DNA from: Methanobacteriota archaeon
GTDB lineage: Archaea > Halobacteriota > Halobacteria > Halobacteriales > Halalkalicoccaceae
Length of the DNA stretch: 20,931 nucleotides
Direction of reading: 5' to 3'
Assembly: GCA_022561895.1 (NCBI GenBank)
Contig: JADFQH010000008.1
Coordinates: 1 to 20,931 of the forward strand
Shown here: in pieces, positions 7,405 through 14,265 of the stretch
Layout of the letters: each line of letters opens with the position of its first letter
How positions within the stretch are numbered: position 1 is the stretch's first letter
Made by a program: the position numbers and the translations under genes
The notes under the pieces: model-generated
Told to the model about the DNA's origin: nothing
The model's input: the letters and a program-made list of their open reading frames with translations, nothing else
Databases searched by the model: none

Positions 7405-8485
7405 GTGTTACCTCCGCATTCGCAACGGCATCAACGATTCGATCGATATCAGTAGTTGAGACGTTCGGATGAACCGGGATCGAGAGCGCCTCCTCGGTCG
7501 CGCGTTTTGCGTTCGGTACGTCGGCGCTGTACCCCTCGTAGGCGTCGAGTTCGTGGATACACGTCGGATAGTAGATCTTGCTTCCGACCTCGTCTTTTTC
7601 GAGCGTGCTCCGGAGCCCCTCGCGATCGTCGGCTCGGATCGTATACTGGTGATAGACGTGGGTTCGGTCCTCGGGAACCCTTGGAGTCTCGACGGTCGTG
7701 TCCGAAAGGCCCTCTGTGAGTCGTCGTGCGTTCTCTTTTCGGGTTTCGGTGAACTCGGGGAGACGATCGAGCTGGACGCGCCCGAGCGCCGCGGCGATGT
7801 TCGTAAGCCGGAGGTTGTGCCCCACGGTTGTGTGGGCGTACTGAGCGCTTCCATCCCGACCGTGGTTGATAAACTGTCTAATGCCCGCTTCGAGTTCGGG
7901 ATCGTTCGTCGTCACCATCCCGCCCTCGCCGGTCGTCATGTTCTTCGTTGGATAAAACGAGAAACACGCGAGGTCGCCGAGCGATCCGACGGGAGTCCCT
8001 TCGACAGTTGCGCCGTGAGCCTGTGCGGCGTCCTCGATCAGCGCAACGTCGTACTCGTCTGCGAGTTCGGCGAATCGAGTCATATCGGCGGGTAGCCCGT
8101 AGAGATGGACGGGCATGATCGCCGCGACGTCTTCGCGCTCGCGGAGTATCGATTCGACGGCATCGGGATCGAGGTTGTAGGTTTCGGGATCGATATCGGC
8201 GAACACGGGGTTGCCACCGGCAAGCCGGATCGAGTTCCCGGTCGCAACGAACGAGAAGGGGGTCGTGATCACGGCGCCTCCGGCGATATCGAGGACTTCA
8301 CAGGCTGCATGGAGGGCGGCGGTTCCGTTTGCGGTTGCGACGCCGTGATCGGCGTTACAGAACGCCGCGAACTCCTCTTCGAACTCGGTGACGACGTCGC
8401 CGCTTGCGATGTAGCCCGAGTCGAGGACGGCCGCGACAGCGTCCTGTTCGTCGCCGCCGATGTCAGGGTTCGCGATCGGGATCAT
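7397..8485 (-). CDS. wbpE-like: DegT/DnrJ/EryC1/StrS PLP-dependent sugar aminotransferase, WbpE-like
   Basis: The 362-residue product has the fold-type I aminotransferase hallmarks of the DegT family: GTAALHAACEVL (54-65), PVHLYGLPADM, EDAAQAHGA (about 151-159), and FSFYPTKNMTTGEGGMV (about 175-191) with lysine 181 expected to bind pyridoxal phosphate. It would transfer an amino group from glutamate to a keto sugar nucleotide. The adjacent WbpB-like and WbpD-like genes suggest a UDP-3-keto-GlcNAc-uronate substrate (WbpE role). It is the first gene of the operon. The best promoter lies about 175 bases upstream, implying a long leader; a GAGGGG just before the ATG could act as a ribosome binding site in that leader. 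Confidence 0.9.
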   Translation of the reverse strand: MIPIANPDIGGDEQDAVAAVLDSGYIASGDVVTEFEEEFAAFCNADHGVATANGTAALHAACEVLDIAGGAVITTPFSFVATGNSIRLAGGNPVFADIDPETYNLDPDAVESILREREDVAAIMPVHLYGLPADMTRFAELADEYDVALIEDAAQAHGATVEGTPVGSLGDLACFSFYPTKNMTTGEGGMVTTNDPELEAGIRQFINHGRDGSAQYAHTTVGHNLRLTNIAAALGRVQLDRLPEFTETRKENARRLTEGLSDTTVETPRVPEDRTHVYHQYTIRADDREGLRSTLEKDEVGSKIYYPTCIHELDAYEGYSADVPNAKRATEEALSIPVHPNVSTTDIDRIVDAVANAEVTHV

Positions 8486-8610
8486 CGACGCCCCTCGTGA
8501 GAGGATGAACCCCGGCTGGAGCCCGAAGGAAGGGAACGGTCGTGTTCCGCCGTCGGTGTACCGATCGGGGAGACAGCGTGGTGTGGTGTCATGCTCATGA
8601 TTTGAACGAC

Positions 8611-8626
8611 GCGGGCTAAAGCCCGC
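8611..8626. repeat. 16-bp perfect palindrome GCGGGCTAAAGCCCGC
   Basis: The sequence is a perfect inverted repeat with 7-base arms and an AA centre. It would form a hairpin near the 5' end of the operon leader transcript. GGGCTTTAGCCC palindromes also occur, as I recall, at ends of haloarchaeal IS200/IS605-type elements, so it could be a relic; no transposase gene is nearby. Confidence 0.55.
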
Positions 8627-8658
8627 TCTCGCTTCATCATAACGGTAGTAGCGTCTTT

Positions 8659-8666
8659 GTTATAAA
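8659..8666 (-). promoter_or_regulatory. TATA-like box of the glycan operon
   Basis: TTTATAAC on the minus strand is the best haloarchaeal-type TATA box upstream of the aminotransferase gene. It predicts a transcription start near 8637 and a leader of roughly 150 bases that includes the palindrome. The same bases read TTATAAA on the plus strand, so it might also serve the DUF1616 gene. Confidence 0.45.
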
Positions 8667-8805
8667 CGTGTTAACCCTGCTGCGGCCTTCGACCGACGCG
8701 ACGCGGGGATCGCTCGCGAAGGGAGCCGATGGCGACGGATAGGGTGTGCGTATTCGGACGGAACGGTCGCGGGGTTTTTCAAGACACCTCGCGTAGACGG
8801 ACGAA

Positions 8806-9807
8806 ATGAAAGCCCACCAGTGGACGGGGGACCTCCTTTTCGTCCTTCTGTTCAGCGCGCTCGCCGCGGTCGGTATTCTGGTGATGGAGATAACGATCAC
8901 ACCGATTCGCGTCGGGCTTGCCCTCCCGCTCGTTCTGTTACTACCCGGTTATGCCTTCGTCAGCGCACTGTTTCCGGACGCCCCCGCCGAGGACGGAACC
9001 GGGTTCGGAGCCATCGAACGGGTTGCCCTCTCGGTTGCACTGAGTCTCGCGATCGTCTCGATGATCGCCTACGCCGCGAACTTCACGCCCTACGGGATCA
9101 CCCTCCTGCCGATCGCCGCGGCCGTCGTAGGGTGGACCGTTTTCTTTTCGCTGATCGCGCTCGTTCGACGCGCCAGAGCCGCCCCCGAGGATCGCTACGG
9201 GCTGACGAACAGCGTCGCCCTCGGCGTCGTTCCGAGTCTGTTCACGGTCAATCAGCGCCGGAGAGCCGGCGACAGCCGCGGGGCGTTCGAGCCGGAGAAC
9301 GGACGCCACGTCCTGTTGAACGTCTTTCTGGTGTTTAGCTTGCTTACCCTGCTCGCCGGCGGCGCATATATGGCGTTTGCGGCGGGATCGCTCCCGGCCG
9401 AGGAGCCACACACCGAGCTGTACCTGCTTTCGGAAGACGACGATGGCGAGCTGACGACCACGGACCTGCCGACGGATCTGTCGGCAGGTGACACGGAGTC
9501 GATAACGGTCGGCATCGAGAATCACGAGGGCGAGACGGTGACGTACACGGCGGTTGTCTACCAGCAGGAAGTGACCTTGGGCGACGATGGACAGACGGTC
9601 GAGAGCGTCAACGATGAAGCGGAGCTTGATCGCTTCGAGACCACCGTTGAAGATGACGAGACCGACCAGATAGCGTACGACGCTGGACCGACAACCGACG
9701 AGGACGCCTACGTCTGGTTCCTCCTCTATCATGACGACGTACCCGAGGACCCCTCACCCGAGAACGCAGAGGAAACGACACGACTCGCGTTCACTAACGA
9801 GGAATGA
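8806..9807 (+). CDS. DUF1616 family multi-pass membrane protein
   Basis: The 333-residue product has five hydrophobic segments, at about 9-27, 36-56, 72-92, 98-121 and 168-193. A mostly acidic soluble tail (about 195-333) follows, with a beta-rich composition (LYLLSEDDDGELT, ESITVGIENHEGETVTYTAVVY). LALPLVLLLPGYAFVSALFP after the first helix and the tail pattern match archaeal DUF1616 proteins, often found beside surface-polysaccharide genes. The biochemical role is unknown. The tail would lie outside the cell if the last helix exits the membrane, and its fold resembles CARDB/Ig-like domains. It is divergent from the glycan operon and convergent with the next gene, so probably monocistronic. 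Confidence 0.85.
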   Translation: MKAHQWTGDLLFVLLFSALAAVGILVMEITITPIRVGLALPLVLLLPGYAFVSALFPDAPAEDGTGFGAIERVALSVALSLAIVSMIAYAANFTPYGITLLPIAAAVVGWTVFFSLIALVRRARAAPEDRYGLTNSVALGVVPSLFTVNQRRRAGDSRGAFEPENGRHVLLNVFLVFSLLTLLAGGAYMAFAAGSLPAEEPHTELYLLSEDDDGELTTTDLPTDLSAGDTESITVGIENHEGETVTYTAVVYQQEVTLGDDGQTVESVNDEAELDRFETTVEDDETDQIAYDAGPTTDEDAYVWFLLYHDDVPEDPSPENAEETTRLAFTNEE

Positions 9808-9847
9808 GCGGGTTCCGTTTCCATTAATCCTTTTCGTAGCTGCCCCA

Positions 9848-11026
9848 TCAGACGTCGGTCGATTCCGGCTCTGACTCCGGCTCCGTTGTCCGAAGCTCGA
9901 CGATGTTCTCCCGACCGGTTCTGAGTTTGGTGATCGACCCCTCACGTTCGAGCTTCGAGACCAGCCGACTGACGGTCGCCTGTGACCACTCCGTCTGCGC
10001 GACGAGCTGTGACTGTTTCATCCGGCCGTCGTGCTCGCCCAAGAGCCGACAGACCTCCTCCTCTTTGGTTAGTGGCGGTCCCTCCTGTTCGGGTTCGGCC
10101 GTCGAAGACGTGGCGACCGGCGTCGATTCTGCAGGCAGGTCGGGATCGGCGGACCGATCTTCGTCCGGCATAGCAGGAGCCGGCTCGTCGGCGGCGTTGT
10201 ACCGACGCATGAACTGCCAGCCGAGTGCGCCCCCACCCGCAACGAGCAGCACAATCACGACCAGCCCGCCGCCGACGTACACGTAGGGAAGATACGGGAT
10301 CGTGGGATCGAGACCGAGACGGACCGCCGTCGCGTCACCGACCCCGTCGCCACTCGTGTCGGTCGCGAGTGGATCGCTTTCGTGGACACGGATCTCCTCC
10401 CAGTCGGTCAGCCCGTTGCCAGTCGTATCGGGGGTGGTGAAGTCGGTGCCGTAGCGGACCTCCTCCGCGTTGGTCAGTCTGTCGCCGGAGAGATCGCCAT
10501 CCGGGTGGATAAGCGTGATCGGAGCGGTCTCGTACTGTATCATCTCACCGGCGTCGTTCTGGAGTTCGAGCGTGACCCAGACATCGCCTTCCGTCTCATC
10601 GAGCCACTCCTCGACCTCGAAGACGATCTCCTGTTCGCCGCCGGTGAGCGTCACGGACTCGCAGCCGAGATCGGAGAGGACCTCACCGTCGCTGTCGGTG
10701 GCCTCCCCACAGAGTGCGTACTCCTCGTCAGTCATCTCACCGCCGACGGTGACGGTGAACGCCACCCCCTCCGTCGACCAGACGTACGGTGGTCCGGGAT
10801 GATCGAGGACGATCTCGTCCTGTTCATCGATGTAGCCATCACCGGAAACCGCCACCTCATGAATACCGAGGGTCTCGTTGTCGGCCGATGCGCCGCTCGC
10901 GGTGGCCGGATCATCCGCAATCGGAACCGCACCGACCAGACCTGGCAGACAGATCAGCAAAACGCCGAGTCCTGCAAGCAGTCCACAGAACGCACGCAAA
11001 CCATCCATCATGTGTCTGTATAACAT
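9848..11026 (-). CDS. membrane-tethered winged-helix regulator with Ca-binding-like ectodomain
   Basis: The 392-residue product starts with a Sec-type signal (about 8-33). It continues with an extracellular beta-rich domain holding two cysteines (106 and 122). At about 174-240 lie acidic loops PDGDLSGDRLTNAEEV, DTTGNGLTDWEEI and DTSGDGVGDATAV, like thrombospondin-3/EF-hand calcium loops. One transmembrane helix (249-270) is followed by arginines, an acidic/proline linker, and a winged-helix domain (about 320-378, with SQATVSRLVSKLEREGSI as recognition helix region). The order implies sensing outside and DNA binding inside, without a kinase. The ATGs at 11011 and 11008 are alternative starts. 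It is divergent from a poly-acidic lipoprotein. Target genes are unknown; I infer a regulatory role from domain order only. Confidence 0.82.
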   Translation of the reverse strand: MLYRHMMDGLRAFCGLLAGLGVLLICLPGLVGAVPIADDPATASGASADNETLGIHEVAVSGDGYIDEQDEIVLDHPGPPYVWSTEGVAFTVTVGGEMTDEEYALCGEATDSDGEVLSDLGCESVTLTGGEQEIVFEVEEWLDETEGDVWVTLELQNDAGEMIQYETAPITLIHPDGDLSGDRLTNAEEVRYGTDFTTPDTTGNGLTDWEEIRVHESDPLATDTSGDGVGDATAVRLGLDPTIPYLPYVYVGGGLVVIVLLVAGGGALGWQFMRRYNAADEPAPAMPDEDRSADPDLPAESTPVATSSTAEPEQEGPPLTKEEEVCRLLGEHDGRMKQSQLVAQTEWSQATVSRLVSKLEREGSITKLRTGRENIVELRTTEPESEPESTDV

Positions 11027-11104
11027 GAAGAGGGCGGGTCGTATGAGGGCGTTGACCGAATCATGGTCTCCGTCACCTACTATCGCCCACTGCTTAATGG
11101 CCTT

Positions 11105-11112
11105 TTTTATAT
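11105..11112 (-). promoter_or_regulatory. TATA-like box of the membrane regulator gene
   Basis: The minus strand reads ATATAAAA here, about 80-95 bases before the possible ATG starts at 11026 and 11011, implying a leader of roughly 55-70 bases. Confidence 0.4.
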
Positions 11113-11221
11113 GCTCCGAGTAGGTTATCGGACAAAACTATCTTTGTCAGTGCATATTCGGACGCAAACAGCCGCTTGTGGCGAAAACCGAACGAGCGGT
11201 CGAACGGGGATTAACGACTAA

Positions 11222-11255
11222 TTTCGCTCAGTTTCAGTCACTTTCAGGGTCTTTC
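11222..11255. repeat. four TTTC repeats phased at exactly 10 bp
   Basis: TTTC begins at 11222, 11232, 11242 and 11252; the middle two copies extend to TTTCAG. The array lies about 45 bases upstream of the CGTATAGTAA element of the lipoprotein gene, where activators typically bind in archaeal promoters. Function is inferred. Confidence 0.5.
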
Positions 11256-11298
11256 GGCCAGCTACATCGGGTTCAACGAGGGTCCGATATTTAGCAAA

Positions 11299-11308
11299 CG
11301 TATAGTAA
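11299..11308 (+). promoter_or_regulatory. CGTATAGTAA promoter element of the acidic lipoprotein gene
   Basis: The element ends 38 bases before the ATG at 11347, which is good spacing for a TATA box with a short leader. The same 10-mer precedes the HxlR-type gene at almost the same distance, and the acetyltransferase gene further away. A second candidate TATA, GATATTTAG, starts at about 11285. Confidence 0.5.
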
Positions 11309-11346
11309 ACCCCGTCCGAGCGATAGGGATCGACGGGGGAAAACCA

Positions 11347-11763
11347 ATGCAGAAGAAACTCAGCAGACGGCGTTTCGTTGAAGCGGCAGGTGCAGTGAGC
11401 GTGTTCGCACTCGCAGGATGTACCGACGAAGGTGAAGAAGAGGATCCCGAGGAAGAGGATCCGGGCGCTGAAGAGGATCCCGCCGAGGAAGATCCCGCCG
11501 AAGACGATATGGACGACGAGGACGATCCTCTCGACGACGATGAGGACGACGACCTCGAAGACGAGGATGACGGACTCGAAGACGATGAAGACGACGAGGA
11601 CGATCCTCTCGATGACGACGAGGATGACGACCTCGACGACGATGAAGACGACCCCCTCGACGATGACGAGGACGAGGATGACGGACTCGAAGACGATGAA
11701 GACGACGAGGACGATCCTCTCGATGACGATGAGGACGACGAAGACGAAGACGACACCCCGTAG
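11347..11763 (+). CDS. Tat-type lipoprotein with poly-Asp/Glu mature domain
   Basis: The 138-residue product begins with a twin-arginine signal (KLSRRRFVEAAG), a hydrophobic stretch and a lipobox LAGC with cysteine 25, so it should be exported folded and lipid-anchored on the outer face. Of the 114 residues from that cysteine on, 86 are Asp or Glu and none is Lys, Arg or His. The tail repeats blocks such as DDPLDDDEDDD and DDGLEDDEDDE, with leucine about every 7-11 residues. No enzyme motif is visible. It may be a cation-binding or spacer-like surface polymer; function is unknown. A 59-base stretch is duplicated exactly 111 bases apart within the gene. The long minus-strand frames over it are low-complexity shadows. 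Confidence 0.8.
   Translation: MQKKLSRRRFVEAAGAVSVFALAGCTDEGEEEDPEEEDPGAEEDPAEEDPAEDDMDDEDDPLDDDEDDDLEDEDDGLEDDEDDEDDPLDDDEDDDLDDDEDDPLDDDEDEDDGLEDDEDDEDDPLDDDEDDEDEDDTP
11560..11729 (+). repeat. internal direct repeat in the acidic lipoprotein gene
   Basis: Bases 11560-11618 and 11671-11729 are identical over 59 positions, an offset of 111 bases (37 codons). Additional imperfect copies of the GAC/GAT-GAG unit surround them. Exact identity, including synonymous positions, points to recent duplication or slippage within the coding sequence. Confidence 0.75.
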
Positions 11764-11789
11764 AGTTCGGTACAACCGATCATCGCAGT

Positions 11790-11795
11790 TTTTTG
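11790..11795 (+). terminator. T-run downstream of the acidic lipoprotein gene
   Basis: A TTTTTT run follows the lipoprotein stop by about 27 bases in the short convergent gap, the kind of oligo-T signal used for archaeal termination. No strong hairpin precedes it. Confidence 0.4.
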
Positions 11796-11867
11796 CGTCG
11801 CCTGTTGTCGAGCGATAGCCATCAGCTGACGGTGTACTGTCGAACTGTAGCCAGCTAGTCAAGACCG

Positions 11868-13121
11868 CTACGGCCGCCGAGTGGACGTTGCAACATCGGT
11901 GTACAGCGAACAGAGCGAGTCGATCACGGTTTCTGGCGCGAAACGATCGAGCTGCCGTGAAGTTGCCTCGACGTACTCGGCGTACTCCCCACAGAGCGTC
12001 TCGAACGCGTCGGCAAGCGAATCCGGATCACCGGGCTGAAAGAGCGTACCGGCCGGGCCGACGATGTAGTCCATGCTCCCAACGTCCGCACTCACGATAG
12101 GAGTATGGGTCGCAAGCGCTTCGAGCATCACTCTCCCAAACGGTTCGTCGATAATGCCTGGATAGACGAACAGGTCCGAGGAGCGATAGAGATCGGGAAG
12201 GTCGCCGTGATCGACGTAGCCGAGCCACGTGATTGCGTCGCCAATCCCGAACTCGGTGGCGAGGTTCTTCAGATCGGATTCGAGTGGACCGCGACCGGCG
12301 ATCTGTAGTTCGACCTCCTGTCCATCTTGGCGAAGCAATGCGAGTGCGCGAACGAGCGTCTCGACGCCTTTGATGTCCTGTAGCGCACCGACGTAGAGCG
12401 CCGAAATCGGCTCCGTGAGTTCGGTCGGTCCCTCGCGCGCCCGGTAGAACTCCTCGTCGTAGAAGTGTGGAACGACCGTCGTTCTCTCGGCGGGAAAGCC
12501 GAGATCCGCATAGTCCTCGCGGAGATGCGGCGAGAGCGCGTGATACGCCGTAATTTCGTTGGCGTGGGCCATCGAGGAGCGTACGAACGGAATCTGCCCC
12601 ATCGAGACGTACCCCTGACGGAGTTCCGCCTCGAAACCCTGCCTGCGTTTCAGCGCGGTCGTCGGTACACAGGCCCCACATTTTAGCCGACCGGGACCAG
12701 AGCACTTTCGCTCGCCGTGATACAGCATGTCGGCCTTCGGACAGACGGGAAGGTAGGAGTTGAGCGTGAGGAGCGTCGGCACGTCGAGATCGGCGAGTAC
12801 GGGAATAAACGCGGAGGAGTAGGAGTGAACGAGATCGTGACGTTCGAGCGCCGCACTCTCCTCGCGAAGTGCGTCCATTTTCGTAGAGATCGGATGCGGG
12901 AGCTTCGGGAGCGAGTCGTGCATCACGTACTCGACACGGTCTTGTGCGGGAAGCGTCGCTTTACTCGAATCCATCTGGGTCGAAACGTACACCGTCAGAT
13001 CGTGATGGTGCGAGAGATGTTCGATGTAGATCGTCGAGCTGTGGGTTGCGCCGGTGCCGTCGCTTCCGGGACATTCCGCTGGAACGAACGCGACATCGAG
13101 GCGCTCAGACATGGTCGTCAC
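11868..13121 (-). CDS. GT4-family glycosyltransferase with cysteine cluster
   Basis: The 417-residue product is a GT-B glycosyltransferase with acceptor-side N-lobe (VAFVPAECPGSDGTGATHSS) and donor-side C-lobe (ISALYVGALQDIKGVETLVRAL at about 239-260; EPFGRVMLE with E326 and E334 as the EX7E pair; PIVSADVGSMDYIV). Between the lobes is a cysteine cluster C127, C140, C148 and C151 (CP-x11-C-x7-C-x2-C), which could bind zinc. The ATG at 13112 (MSERLDV) is an alternative start. A TATA-like GATAATAAGG on the minus strand near 13169-13178 could give it its own promoter, although the two-component operon upstream reads in the same direction. Donor and acceptor sugars are not inferable. Confidence 0.87.
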   Translation of the reverse strand: MTTMSERLDVAFVPAECPGSDGTGATHSSTIYIEHLSHHHDLTVYVSTQMDSSKATLPAQDRVEYVMHDSLPKLPHPISTKMDALREESAALERHDLVHSYSSAFIPVLADLDVPTLLTLNSYLPVCPKADMLYHGERKCSGPGRLKCGACVPTTALKRRQGFEAELRQGYVSMGQIPFVRSSMAHANEITAYHALSPHLREDYADLGFPAERTTVVPHFYDEEFYRAREGPTELTEPISALYVGALQDIKGVETLVRALALLRQDGQEVELQIAGRGPLESDLKNLATEFGIGDAITWLGYVDHGDLPDLYRSSDLFVYPGIIDEPFGRVMLEALATHTPIVSADVGSMDYIVGPAGTLFQPGDPDSLADAFETLCGEYAEYVEATSRQLDRFAPETVIDSLCSLYTDVATSTRRP

Positions 13122-13191
13122 TGGAATCGGGTCCGTTCATCGTTCGTGTTCGTTTCGCCGTGGCGTACCTTATTATCGGTATCGTAATCGA

Positions 13192-14265
13192 CTACTCCCC
13201 TACGCGAACGAGTTCGACACAGAACACCGACCCCTCCGGATCGTTGTCCTCGACCCAGATCTCCCCGTTGTACTGCGTGACGAGTCGGTCGACCAGCGAC
13301 AGCCCGATCCCCATCCCCGAACTCGTTTCTCCTTGCTCCCCTTTCGCGAAAATGCGCTCTTTGCGTCGATCGGGAATGCCGGGACCGTTGTCAGCAACCC
13401 GGAAGATCACCGTCTCGTCCGTGGGTTCGACGGACAGTCGGACGACCGGAACCTCGTTGTGGTTGTAGAAGATGGCGTTGCTGATGAGGTTGCCGACAAC
13501 GGACGAAAGGAGATCGTTTGCGTGCACGCGCAGGCCAACCACCTCGCCCTCGAGCGCGAGATCGGTGTCCTGGTACAAGCTCTGGGCCTTTTCGATCTCG
13601 GTTGCGAGCACTCGGGAGAGAACAACGGGGTGCAGATCGACCTCGTCGCCGGTGACGGTCTCGACGATATCGCCGACGGTGCGAGTCAGCTGGAGGATGT
13701 GGTTGCTCGACTGGATGATCTCGTTGATCGCGTCCTGTCCACGGGGTTCGACGTGTTCGGTGACTTCGCGTGCGCGTCCGACGACGAGGCTGATGTCGTT
13801 TCTGATGTCGTGGCGGGTGAGCTGATTGAGAATGGCGAGTTCGCGCGTGCGCGTCCGAAGTTCGCGCTCGGTTTTCTTTCGTTCGATCGCGTACCGAATC
13901 GCCCGCGTGAGGATCTCGGGGGTCACGTCGTCTTTGACGAGGTAGTCCTGTGCACCGTGTGAGACGGCCTCCATCCCGAGGCTTGCTTCCGGCATCCCGG
14001 TGAGTACGATCACGGGGACCGTGTCGGTCCTTGTGAGGACGTGTTCGAGCGTATCGAGGCCAGTGCTATCGGGGAGTCGAAGATCCAACAGCAGCACGTC
14101 GGGATCGAGCTCCGAAAGCGCTTTCATCCCGGCTTCGAGCGAGGACTCGTGTACGAACACAAGCGGTGTCTCGCGTCGTTCGCGCAGCATCTCCTCGATC
14201 AGGCGAGCGTCACCGGGGTTGTCCTCGACGAGAAGGACCGATTCGAACGCGGAATCAGTGCTCAT
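13192..14265 (-). CDS. response regulator receiver-histidine kinase hybrid
   Basis: The 357-residue product begins with a receiver domain (about 8-125): acidic pair E14-D15, phosphoacceptor D61 in LLLDLRLPD, T89 and K111. A short coiled linker leads to a dimerisation helix with phosphohistidine 152 in LTRHDIRND, then an HATPase domain with N-box N259-x3-N263, G1 box ADNGPGIP (about 291-298) and G2 box GMGIGLSLV (about 317-325). There are no membrane helices and no PAS or GAF domain, so it is soluble and probably takes its input through the receiver. It overlaps the stand-alone receiver gene by 11 bases (ATGAGCACTGA), so the two are likely made together and may exchange phosphate. The signal sensed is unknown. 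Confidence 0.92.
   Translation of the reverse strand: MSTDSAFESVLLVEDNPGDARLIEEMLRERRETPLVFVHESSLEAGMKALSELDPDVLLLDLRLPDSTGLDTLEHVLTRTDTVPVIVLTGMPEASLGMEAVSHGAQDYLVKDDVTPEILTRAIRYAIERKKTERELRTRTRELAILNQLTRHDIRNDISLVVGRAREVTEHVEPRGQDAINEIIQSSNHILQLTRTVGDIVETVTGDEVDLHPVVLSRVLATEIEKAQSLYQDTDLALEGEVVGLRVHANDLLSSVVGNLISNAIFYNHNEVPVVRLSVEPTDETVIFRVADNGPGIPDRRKERIFAKGEQGETSSGMGIGLSLVDRLVTQYNGEIWVEDNDPEGSVFCVELVRVGE

Larger units (their letters stand above)
8486..8805. other. divergent intergenic region with leader, palindrome and promoter
   Basis: This 320-base region separates the glycan operon (minus) from the DUF1616 gene (plus). It holds a TTTATAAC box on the minus strand (8659-8666), a 16-bp palindrome (8611-8626) and the GC-rich stretch up to the aminotransferase ATG. 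I see no convincing gene in it and no clear TATA box close to the DUF1616 start. Confidence 0.5.
11027..11346. other. divergent intergenic region with two promoters and phased TTTC repeats
   Basis: This 320-base region lies between the membrane regulator and the acidic lipoprotein. It holds a TATA-like ATATAAAA on the minus strand (11105-11112), a four-copy TTTC array with 10-bp period (11222-11255), and TATA-like sequences near 11285-11308 on the plus strand. No gene is evident. Confidence 0.5.

Noticed and set aside
8941..9732. 263-codon minus-strand frame over the DUF1616 gene
   Set aside because: Arg/Gln/Asp-rich product without domains, opposite a gene with five clear membrane helices.
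10382..11023. 213-codon plus-strand frame over the membrane regulator
   Set aside because: Antisense shadow; the minus-strand product has a signal peptide, TM helix and winged helix.
11430..11760. Repeat array considered as CRISPR or minisatellite
   Set aside because: Units are irregular Asp/Glu codon repeats in frame inside a coding sequence, with no unique spacers or conserved palindromic repeat.
11218..11862. Minus-strand frames of Val/Ile repeats and poly-Ser over the acidic lipoprotein
   Set aside because: They are complements of GAC/GAG codon repeats; the plus strand has the Tat signal and lipobox, so these are low-complexity shadows.
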